From Lepisosteus oculatus (lineage: Eukaryota > Chordata > Actinopteri > Semionotiformes > Lepisosteidae), in the NCBI RefSeq assembly GCF_040954835.1, contig NC_090709.1:41114490-41178489 (forward strand): a DNA stretch of 64,000 bases. Direction: 5' to 3'. A model generated the notes under the pieces. It made no database searches. It had not been told where the DNA came from and saw only the letters and a list, made by a program, of their open reading frames with translations. Within the stretch, counting starts at the first letter, position 1. Every line of letters starts with the position of its first letter. Shown here piece after piece: positions 46,629 to 56,300 of this stretch. The position numbers and the translations under genes are program-made.

Positions 46629-47134
46629 TGTGATGGACTGCTGTCCTGTCCAGGGTGAGCCCTGCCTTGTGCCTGTTGCTTGCTGGGACAGAGGACTGAT
46701 GCCCCCCTCTCTGTCTCTCAGCAGGCAGCGGCAGTACCACCCCGGCCCGCCAGGGGGCGCTGTACCTGGTGACGCCGGGGCTGCCCTGGGCGCAGGCGCG
46801 CCTCTACTGCGAGCGGCGGCTCGGCGGGGGGCTGGCGGCCGCGCCGGACCCCCCGTCCCAGCAGCGCCTGGCCCGCTTCCTCGGCAACCAGACGGCGGGG
46901 CCGGGCCGGTTCTGGATCGGCCTGCGCTGGGCCGCGCTGCCCTCCCGCTGGGTCTGGGCCGGCGGGCCGGCGGGGGCGGACATCGCCGGCTGGGCTCCCG
47001 GGCAGCCGCGCCGGGAGGGCGCCGGGATGTGCGCCGCCGCCGGGGGAGGAGGCGGGTTCGCCCTGGCCAGCGAGTGCTGCGCCACCCGCCTGCCCTTCGT
47101 CTGCTGCGGGTCCGAGCCGGGCGGAGTCCTGTAG
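42098..47134 (+). CDS. Secreted protein with two C-type lectin-like domains
   Basis: Five coding exons, all phase 1, join to 324 codons plus stop: 42098-42116, 43340-43429, 44224-44586, 45978-46070 and 46725-47134. Exons 1 and 2 together encode a signal peptide (MFVSLLAAACLTGVAM), then a Thr/Ala linker (SSVATTTAATPGG). Exon 3 is a whole CTLD: YTAWVLLPEAVTQERAAKAC, WTGLAWSS, YRNWSEGEP, CAEVL, LSCKEERAALC. Exon 4 is a mucin-like linker (TEPTEPTEPTTTPT). Exon 5 is a second CTLD: ARLYCERRL, FWIGLRW, WAPGQP, ECCATRLPFVC, with an NQT glycosylation site. Neither domain keeps EPN/QPD or WND (EPR and WGT in the first; QPR and no WND in the second), so calcium-dependent sugar binding is unlikely. No membrane span or GPI signal is seen. 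C-type lectins of NK type lie in the chicken MHC, but those are type II membrane proteins. No name can be given. A SINE tail supplies AATAAA at 47451. Confidence 0.85.
42760..42985. repeat. About 75-bp tandem repeat, three copies
   Basis: Copies contain aggacaggagacacagcgag, agagaggagatcacagagaa and tccctcagt(a/t)ataaacac. It lies in intron 1 of the lectin gene. Confidence 0.8.
43043..43240 (+). mobile_element. tRNA-derived SINE
   Basis: Head gtggcggctctgtggctcag (A-box-like), B box ggttcaaatcc (43107-43117), then body gctccagggggcgccgtata and ctgacccccagcttctctcc. Same family as 4944-5151. It lies in intron 1 of the lectin gene. Confidence 0.78.
43583..44110. repeat. LINE-derived 51-bp minisatellite joined to LINE C-terminus
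   Basis: About nine 51-bp units (family of 90-1198 and 21.5-22.3 kb). They run directly into gtcaggacaggaggctcttc + ttcacacaaggggtggtggg + gagtggaacaagc, the next part of the same LINE ORF end (FFTxRVVGVWNK). This copy therefore links the two repeat families to one source element. It lies in intron 2 of the lectin gene. Confidence 0.9.
44600..45830. repeat. Short-period minisatellite (ctctccgaaccccagactcactga)
   Basis: About 50 short units built from ctctccgaaccccag(a/g) and ctcactga in different combinations, 20-36 bp each. It starts 14 bp after the exon 3 donor and fills most of intron 3 of the lectin gene. Confidence 0.92.
45905..45971. repeat. (GT)n microsatellite
   Basis: About 31 uninterrupted GT dinucleotides. 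It directly precedes the acceptor (tacacag) of lectin exon 4, in place of a normal pyrimidine tract. Confidence 0.95.
46150..46700 (+). mobile_element. SINE/LINE tail with internal VNTR expansion
   Basis: Intact left part (gtgtggagtctgcatgttct, gtttcctcccacagtccaga, gtgggttaattggcttctgg) is followed by seven gtcctgtgatggactg units, then the intact right part (gagccctgccttgtgcctgt). This shows the whole source element around its expanded core. It lies in intron 4 of the lectin gene. Confidence 0.85.
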
Positions 47135-47399
47135 CCTCGCCGCAGAAACAACGAACGGCCGCATTTACGAAACGAATTTGTCGATAATTCAGGCGGCATT
47201 TTGCTCTGCGTGTTTTTTCTTACTTACGATATATTCGCGACGTCTCCCGTTCAGATGGCCAATAGATGCGTCACATCGTGTTGACAAGTTTTTTAAAAAA
47301 AGTTATTTCCTTCTGTAGCTCCATTAGTGCTTCAGATGTATGTGCCCTCTATATATTGTCATTGCGTTTGATCCGGTGGATTCTTCTTATTTATTGTTG

Positions 47400-47475
47400 T
47401 TTTCGTCCTGTCAAGCGCTGTGAGAAGCCACCTTTAAAGGCGCTATATAAAATAAAGTTGATTATTCTTCCACAT
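47400..47475 (+). mobile_element. SINE/LINE 3' tail supplying a poly(A) signal
   Basis: agcgctgtgagaagccacct + ttaaaggcgctatataaaat + aaagttgattatt. AATAAA is at 47451-47456, 317 nt after the lectin stop codon. Confidence 0.6.
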
Positions 47476-47744
47476 GTCTTTTCAGCGGGTCTTCCGCAAA
47501 ACTGGGATGTGGCGTACAGCCAGACTGGGAACCGTGTGCTCGTTCCTCATGGGATTTCTGAGCAAACGGAGCAAAAACCAGGAACGAGTGTCACGCCTAG
47601 ATCTAGTGTTTAACCCCTCGATGTGAAATCGTTTCAGATCTGTCTTAAGCCCTTATGTGACCTTTCTCTGAAACACTTGGATTAAAAACAAACGCACACG
47701 AACATGTCTGCTTCAGGAGTGTCTGCGAGCGCAGTTCAGTCACA

Positions 47745-48110
47745 GTCACCGGCTTTAGGTTTTTGGGAATTCACGTCTCTAAAGACCTAACCTGGACTGT
47801 GAACACTGACTCTATCATGAAGAAGGCTCAGCAGCGCCTTTATTTCTTGAGGTGCCTCAAGCGATGGGGGATGCCAGTACCTGTGTTGGTGAACTTCTAC
47901 CGCTGCACTATCGAGAGCGTCCTCACCAACGGGATCACCGTGGGGTACGGCAACACCTCTTCCCGAGAAAGAAAGGCACTGCAGAGAATGGTCAATATGG
48001 CCCAGAAGATCATCGGCTGCGGTCTCACCGAGATTAAACAGCTCTATGAGGACCGCTGCCGTGGTAGAATTCTGGCCATCACAGAGGACAGTCACCACCC
48101 CGGTATGATG
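47745..48110 (+). mobile_element. LINE ORF2 C-terminal fragment
   Basis: An open frame encodes FLGIHVSKDLTWTVNTDS, KKAQQRLYFLRCLKRWGMPV, NFYRCTIESVLTNGITVGYG, RKALQRMVNMAQKIIGCGL and CRGRILAITEDSHHPG. This is the characteristic end of fish non-LTR retrotransposon reverse transcriptases (L2/Rex-like). It is 5' truncated; the reading frame is preserved, so insertion is recent. It is followed by a GT-rich low-complexity tract to about 48470. Confidence 0.88.
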
Positions 48111-48475
48111 TGTGCGTGTCAGCGTGTGTGTGTTGGCGTGCCGGTGTGTGTGGTTTTTGAGTGTGTCAGTGTGTGTGATGTGTGTGTGGTTTATGAGTGT
48201 GTGTGCGTGTGTCGGTGTGTGTGGTTTATGAGTGTGTGTGCGTGTGTCAGCGTGTGTGTGGTTTATGAGTGTGTGTGCGTGTGTCAGCGTGTGTGTGGTT
48301 TATGAGTGTGTGTGTGTGTCGGTGTGTGTGTGATGTGTGCGTGTGTCAGCCTGTGTCGGTGTGTGGTTTATGAGTGTGTATCAGCGTGTGTAGATCATGA
48401 GTGTGTGTGCGTGTGTATCAGCGCGTGTAGATCATGAGTGTGTGTGCGTGTGTATCAGCGCGTGTGCGTGGGTTG
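48111..48475. repeat. GT-rich minisatellite
   Basis: About 24-36 bp units of gtgtgtggtttatgagtgtg + tgtgcgtgtgtcag(c), directly following the LINE fragment. Confidence 0.8.
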
Positions 48476-48584
48476 GACCCACCTCTGTGCGCCTCGTACA
48501 GCAGGGGGGTGACCAGGATGAAGAAGATGGAGGTCATAGACACGTGGATGACCCAGGGCAGGCACTGTGGCAGGCATGCCGCTC

Positions 48585-49150
48585 TGGACAGGACACCAGT
48601 CCATCACAGGACAATTACACACTCACACACCCTGGACAGGACAGCAGTCCATCACAGGACACACACACTCACACACCCTGGACAGGACAGCAGTCCATCA
48701 CAGGACACACTCACACACACACCCTGGACAGGACAGCAGTCCATCACAGGACACACACACACACTCACACACCCTGGACAGGACAGCAGTCCATCACAGG
48801 ACACACACACACACACACACACACTCACACACCCTGGACAGGACAGCAGTCCATCACAGGACACACACACTCACACACCCTGGACAGGACAGCAGTCCAT
48901 CACAGGACACACTCACACACACACCCTGGACAGGACAGCAGTCCATCACAGGACACACACACACACTCACACACCCTGGACAGGACAGCAGTCCATCACA
49001 GGACACACACACACACACACACACTCACACACCCTGGACAGGACAGCAGTCCATCACAGGACACACACTCACATACCCTGGACAGGACAGCAGTCCATCA
49101 CAGGACACACACACCCACACACACACACACACACACACGCACACACACAA
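48585..49150 (-). repeat. GTCCTGTGATGGACTGC VNTR
   Basis: About ten copies of ccatcacaggacacac...ccctggacaggacagcagt. A block of about 245 bp is repeated almost exactly (48660-48845 and 48860-49050), a higher-order duplication. Confidence 0.88.
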
Positions 49151-49439
49151 GACCACCATCAGTCTAGATCCCACATAGTATCTGCTGCACTGGAAAAGGG
49201 GTTCGAGACTCCTGACAGTCGTCAACATTGCTGGAATAACATCAAGAGGATGTAGGTGCACTAACCCGCCCCTGGGTCTTCAGAATCGCTGGGGCCTGTG
49301 AAGACAAACTTTACAGCGCTTTTAGGGCTTCACAACAACAACAACAACAACAACAACAGCTGTGTGTGTGTGTGTGTGTGTGTCCTGTGATGGACTGGTG
49401 TCCTGTCCAGGGTGTGTGAGTGTGTGTGTCCTGTGATTG

Positions 49440-49565
49440 ACAGTTGCCCAGCCCTGTGGTTGAAGCCGATACCCTGGCTTCTCTCCAGACACAGCTGGGT
49501 GAGCTCCTCCAGTCAGGACAGGGGGCTCTTCTGTACACAGAGGGGGGTGGGGGTGGGGAACAAGT
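49440..49565 (+). repeat. LINE-derived repeat, single unit
   Basis: One unit of the 18.96-kb family: gttgaagccgataccctggc ... ctcctccagtcaggacaggg ... ggggtggggaacaag. Confidence 0.85.
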
Positions 49566-49679
49566 TCTCTCTGGACAGCGAGGTCTGCCTGTGGCCAGTT
49601 CCTGTGGCCAGGCTGTGGTCACTGAACCTGTTTCTCTCTGCTGTCTCTTACTCTGATCCGATGCTGTGGTAGTGTATTT

Positions 49680-50520
49680 TGTCCGTTAAGGATGTTGTGG
49701 TCTGGGATCAATGACGAATGTAGTTCCAAAGCGGAACGGGTGGGCACGGCTAAAAACTACATGTCCCAGAATGCACCGTTCGCGAAGGCTGTCGGGAAGG
49801 ACATTGTGCAAACTGACCAGTAACCGTTCACGAAAGAGACGCTTCGCCGTCAGGCGGCGGTCGTGTAGCGGCTGTTGATGGCGAAGCCCAGACGGAGTCG
49901 GAGGACCGAGGGGAACTCAAAACTAAGGATAAACCGCGGTAAAGGCGGCTGTTTCCAGCCCGGGACCGGAGTTTGCGGCCTGAGGCCGATGCGGGGACGG
50001 GGGGTTTGCGGCTGAAGGTGTCTGAGGCGGGTCGGTCCTCCGGGAGCGCGCAGCTCTAACGGCCGCCCGAATTCAAAACCCGCCCCGCGGGGTCGCGCGC
50101 GCACGCACGCACGCCCTTCCCGGCTCCTCCCCGGAAACAGGAAGTGTCGCCGGTGGCGGGAAGGGGCGGGAGCGGAGCTGTAGGAGAGGAACGTTTCCGC
50201 AGCGGAAAAAAGACGACGTGTCGTTTCGCTTTTTACCCGCGGCTTAAAAAAAATTATAGAGAACTAATAAAAGATGGCGGAGGGACCTCCCCTGAGGTCT
50301 CAACGCGCCACGAAAACGTTTGTCCAGGTTTAACAGGTCAGGGGCGGACTTTGCCGAGTCAGAAATTTCCGCGTTCAGCAACAACGCGGAGAAACGCAGC
50401 GAGAGCAGCCGGCTGTGGACGGAGGAGACGATGGACACAGACGGTCACGACGTCCAAGCAGCAGGAGCAGCTCTGTGGAAAGCTCAGGCCTGGGCCGCCA
50501 CAGGACAGAGACTCCGGGGA
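49680..50520. promoter_or_regulatory. CpG island with ZNF143/Staf-type motif
   Basis: The sequence ACTACATGTCCCAGAATGCA (49756-49775) closely matches the ZNF143 (Staf) SBS motif ACTACAnnTCCCAGnATGC, common at vertebrate promoters, often divergent ones. Downstream are many CpGs, gaaacaggaagtg (ETS, about 50135-50147) and ggggcggg (Sp1, about 50163). A small ORF begins at 50273 (MAEGPPLRSQRATKTFVQV) and another at 50430. No complete gene can be built, as a satellite begins at 50525. It may be the promoter and first exon of a gene whose rest lies beyond the satellites. Confidence 0.45.
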
Positions 50521-50524
50521 CATC

Positions 50525-53195
50525 GCTTTTAAAGGTCCTGTCGTTCACACACTGGACACTACAGCCTCGATAAGACAGCAGCCCACTGGACACGACACCC
50601 ACAGGTCCTGACGTTCACACACTGGACACTACAGCCTCGATAAGACAGCAGCCCACTGGACACGACGCCCACAGGTCCTGACGTTCACACACTGGACACT
50701 ACAGCCTTGATAAGACAGCAGCCCACTGGACACGACACCCACAGGTCCTGACGTTCACACACTGGACTGGACACTACAGCCTCGATAAGACAGCAGCCCA
50801 CTGGACACGACACCCACAGGTCCTGACGTTCACACACTGGACACTACAGCCTCGATAAGACAGCAGCCCACTGGACACGACACCCACAGGTCCTGACGTT
50901 CACACACTGGACACTACAGCCTTGATAAGACAGCAGCCCACTGGACACGACGCCCACAGGTCCTGACGTTCACACACTGGACACTACAGCCTTGATAAGA
51001 CAGCAGCCCACTGGACACGACACCCACAGGTCCTGACGTTCACACACTGGACACTACAGCCTCGATAAGACAGCAGCCCACTGGACACGACGCCCTCAGG
51101 TCCTGACGTTCACACACTGGACACTACAGCCTTGATAAGACAGCAGCCCACTGGACACGACGCCCACAGGTCCTGACGTTCACACACTGGACTGGACACT
51201 ACAGCCTCGATAAGACAGCAGCCCACTGGACACGACTCCCACAGGTCCTGACGTTCACACACTGGACACTACAGCCTTGATAAGACAGCAGCCCACTGGA
51301 CACGACGCCCACAGGTCCTGACGTTCACACACTGGACACTACAGCCTCGATAAGACAGCAGCCCACTGGACACGACGCCCACAGGTCCTGACGTTCACAC
51401 ACTGGACACTACAGCCTTGATAAGACAGCAGCCCACTGGACACGACACCCACAGGTCCTGACGTTCACACACTGGACACTACAGCCTCGATAAGACAGCA
51501 GCCCACTGGACATGACGCCCACAGGTCCTGACGTTCACACACTGGACTGGACACTACAGCCTCGATAAGACAGCAGCCCACTGGACACGACGCCCACAGG
51601 TCCTGACGTTCACACACTGGACACTACAGCCTCGATAAGACAGCAGCCCACTGGACACGACACCCACAGGTCCTGACGTTCACACACTGGACACTACAGC
51701 CTCGATAAGACAGCAGCCCACTGGACACGACACCCACAGGTCCTGACGTTCACACACTGGACACTACAGCATCGATAAGACAGCAGCCCACTGGACATGA
51801 CACCCACAGGTCCTGACGTTCACACACTGGACACTACAGCCTCGATAAGACAGCAGCCCACTGGACACGACACCCACAGGTCCTGACGTTCACACACTGG
51901 ACACTACAGCCTCGATAAGACAGCAGCCCACTGGACACGACGCCCTCAGGTCCTGACGTTCACACACTGGACTGGACACTACAGCCTCGATAAGACAGCA
52001 GCCCACTGGACACGACGCCCACAGGTCCTGACGTTCACACAATGGACAGGACACTACAGCCTCGATAAGACAGCAGCCCACTGGACACAGTGCCCACAGG
52101 TCCTGACATTCACACACTGGACACTACAGCCTCGATAAGACAGAAACCCACTGGACACGACGCCCACAGGTCCTGACGTTCACACACTGGATTGGACACT
52201 ACAGCCTCGATAAGACAGCAGCCCACTGGACACGACATCCTCAGGTCCTGACATTCACACACTGGACACTACAGCCTCGATAAGACAGCAGCCCACTGGA
52301 CACGACGCCCACAGGTCCTGACGTTCACACACTGGACACTATAGCTTCGATAAGACAGAAACCCACTGGACATGACACCCACAGGTCCTGACGTTCACAC
52401 ACTGGACACTACAGCGTCGATAAGACAGAAACCCACTGGACACGACGCCCACAGGTCCTGACATTCACACACTGGATTGGACACTACAGCCTCGATAAGA
52501 CAGCAGCCCACTGGACACGACACCCACAGGTCCTGACGTTCACACACTGGACACTACAGCCTCGATAAGACAGCAGCCCACTGGACACGACGCCCTCAGG
52601 TCCTGACGTTCACACACTGGACTGGACACTACAGCCTCGATAAGACAGCAGCCCACTGGACACGACACCCACAGGTCCTGACGTTCACACACTGGACACT
52701 ACAGCCTCGATAAGACAGCAGCCCACTGGACACGACACCCACAGGTCCTGACGTTCACACACTGGACTGGACACTACAGCCTCGATAAGACAGCAGCCCA
52801 CTGGACACGACGCCCACAGGTCCTGACGTTCACACACTGGACACTACAGCCTCGATAAGACAGCAGCCCACTGGACACGACGCCCTCAGGTCCTGACGTT
52901 CACACACTGGACACTACAGCCTCGATAAGACAGAAGCCCACTGGACACGACACCCACAGGTCCTGACGTTCACACACTGTACACTACAGCCTCGATTAGA
53001 CAGCAGCCCACTGGACACGACGCCCTCAGGTCCTGACGTTCACACACTGGACTGGACACTACAGCCTCGATAAGACAGCAGCCCACTGGACACGACGCCC
53101 ACAGGTCCTGACGTTCACACACTGGACACTACAGCCTCGATAAGACAGCAGCCCACTGGACACGACGCCCACAGGTCCTGACGTTTACACACTGG
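50525..53195. repeat. About 72-bp satellite array
   Basis: About 37 copies of aggtcctgacgttcacacac + tggacactacagcctcgata + agacagcagcccactggaca + cgacgcccac. Some units carry an extra 'actgg' (ggactggacac), spaced at irregular multiples. Variants tcg/ttg, cga(c/t)gccc(a/t)c and cagaaaccc mark subfamilies. Confidence 0.95.
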
Positions 53196-53330
53196 ACGCT
53201 GCAGATGGTGGAGATGGTAGTTGTGTCCCTATGGAGAGGACGATGTAGCCAGGGATCTGGGAAAGCCTGGGAGAATCCCAAGAAGATCCGAGGGAGGTGA
53301 GAGTTGTGGACCTGGTAAGTCAAGGCTGGT
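53196..53330. other. Single-copy junction between two satellites
   Basis: About 135 bp (ctgcagatggtggagatggt ... gtggacctggtaagtcaagg) resembling neither array. It contains ggaggtgagag and ctggtaagt, two donor-like motifs. Confidence 0.5.
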
Positions 53331-56300
53331 GTACGGAGGACTGTGTTTGGATGTTTGAGGAGATTGAATAATCTGAGGAATCAGGTGCTCGTAGTCCTCT
53401 GTGATTGAAGCTTATTCACTGTGCTGGTCTGTGACTGCACTGTGATCTATTTGCTGTGCTGGTATGTGGCTACACTGTGATCTATTTGCTGTTCTGGTCT
53501 GTAACTGCACTGGGATCTATTTGCTGTGCTGATCTGTGGCTATACTACGATCTATTTGCTGTCCATGTCTGTGATTACACTGGGATCTATTCACAGTGAT
53601 GTTCAGTGACTACGATGGGATCTATTCAAGGTGATGTTCAGTGACTGCACTGTGATCTACTCACTGTGCTGGTCTGTGTCTGCACTGTGATCTATTTGCT
53701 GTGCTGGTCTGTGTCTGCACTGTGATCTACTCACTGGGCTGGACTGTGTCTGCACTGTGATCTATTTGCTGTGCTGGTCTGTGTCTGCACTGTGATCTAC
53801 TCACTGGGCTGGACTGTGTCTGCACTGTGATCTACTCACTGGGCTGGTCTGTGACTGCACTGGGATCTACTCACTGGGCTGCTCTGTGACTGCACTGGGA
53901 TCTACTCACTGGGCTGCTCTGTGACTGCACTGGGATCTACTCACTGGGCTGCTCTGTGACTGCACTGGGATCTACTCACTGGGCTGCTCTGTGACTGCAC
54001 TGGGATCTACTCACTGGGCTGCTCTGTGACTGCACTGGGATCTATTTGCTGTGCTGGTATGTGGCTACACTGTGATCTATTTGCTGTTCTGGTCTGTAAC
54101 TGCACTGGGATCTATTTGCTGTGCTGATCTGTGGCTATACTACGATCTATTTGCTGTCCATGTCTGTGATTACACTGGGATCTATTCACAGTGATGTTCA
54201 GTGACTACGATGGGATCTATTCAAGGTGATGTTCAGTGACTGCACTGTGATCTACTCACTGTGCTGGTCTGTGTCTGCACTGTGATCTATTTGCTGTGCT
54301 GGTCTGTGTCTGCACTGTGATCTACTCACTGGGCTGGACTGTGTCTGCACTGTGATCTACTCACTGGGCTGGTCTGTGACTGCACTGGGATCTACTCACT
54401 GGGCTGCTCTGTGACTGCACTGGGATCTACTCACTGGGCTGCTCTGTGACTGCACTGGGATCTACTCACTGGGCTGCTCTGTGACTGCACTGGGATCTAC
54501 TCACTGGGCTGCTCTGTGACTGCACTGGGATCTATTTGCTGTGCTGGTATGTGGCTACACTGTGATCTATTTGCTGTTCTGGTCTGTAACTGCACTGGGA
54601 TCTATTTGCTGTGCTGATCTGTGGCTATACTACGATCTATTTGCTGTCCATGTCTGTGATTACACTGGGATCTATTCACAGTGATGTTCAGTGACTACGA
54701 TGGGATCTATTCAAGGTGATGTTCAGTGACTGCACTGTGATCTACTCACTGTGCTGGTCTGTGACTGCACTGGGATCTCTTTTTGCTGTTCTGGTCTGTG
54801 GCTATACTACAATCTATTTGCTGTCCATGTCTGTGATTACACTGGGATCTATTCACAGTGATGTTCAGTGACTACGATGGGATCTATTCAAGGTGATGTT
54901 CAGTGACTGCACTGTGATCTACTCACTGTGCTGGTCTGAGACTGCACTGTGATCTATTTGCTGTGCTGGTCTGTGTCTGCACTGTGATCTACTCACTGGG
55001 CTGGACTGTGTCTGCACTGTGATCTACTCACTGGGCTGGTCTGTGACTGCACTGGGATCTACTCACTGGGCTGCTCTGTGACTGCACTGGGATCTACTCA
55101 CTGGGCTGCTCTGTGACTGCACTGGGATCTACTCACTGGGCTGCTCTGTGACTGCACTGGGATCTATTTGCTGTGCTGGTATGTGGCTACACTGTGATCT
55201 ATTTGCTGTTCTGGTCTGTAACTGCACTGGGATCTATTTGCTGTGCTGATCTGTGGCTATACTACGATCTATTTGCTGTCCATGTCTGTGATTACACTGG
55301 GATCTATTCACAGTGATGTTCAGTGACTACGATGGGATCTATTCAAGGTGATGTTCAGTGACTGCACTGTGATCTACTCACTGTGCTGGTCTGTGTCTGC
55401 ACTGTGATCTATTTGCTGTGCTGGTCTGTGTCTGCACTGTGATCTACTCACTGGGCTGGACTGTGTCTGCACTGTGATCTACTCACTGGGCTGGTCTGTG
55501 ACTGCACTGGGATCTACTCACTGGGCTGCTCTGTGACTGCACTGGGATCTACTCACTGGGCTGCTCTGTGACTGCACTGGGATCTACTCACTGGGCTGCT
55601 CTGTGACTGCACTGGGATCTACTCACTGGGCTGCTCTGTGACTGCACTGGGATCTATTTGCTGTGCTGGTATGTGGCTACACTGTGATCTATTTGCTGTT
55701 CTGGTCTGTAACTGCACTGGGATCTATTTGCTGTGCTGATCTGTGGCTATACTACGATCTATTTGCTGTCCATGTCTGTGATTACACTGGGATCTATTCA
55801 CAGTGATGTTCAGTGACTACGATGGGATCTATTCAAGGTGATGTTCAGTGACTGCACTGTGATCTACTCACTGTGCTGGTCTGTGACTGCACTGGGATCT
55901 CTTTTTGCTGTTCTGGTCTGTGGCTATACTACAATCTATTTGCTGTCCATGTCTGTGATTACACTGGGATCTATTCACAGTGATGTTCAGTGACTACGAT
56001 GGGATCTATTCAAGGTGATGTTCAGTGACTGCACTGTGATCTACTCACTGTGCTGGTCTGTGACTGCACTGGGATCTACTCACTGGGCTGGTCTGTGACT
56101 GCACTGGGATCTACTCACTGGGCTGCTCTGTGACTGCACTGGGATCTACTCACTGGGCTGCTCTGTGACTGCACTGTGATCTCTTTTTGCTGTTCTGGTC
56201 TGTGACTACACTGTGATCTATTTGCTGTTCTGTTCTGTGACTGCACTGGGATCTATTTGCTGTGCTGATCTGTGGCTATACTACGATCTATTTGCTATCC

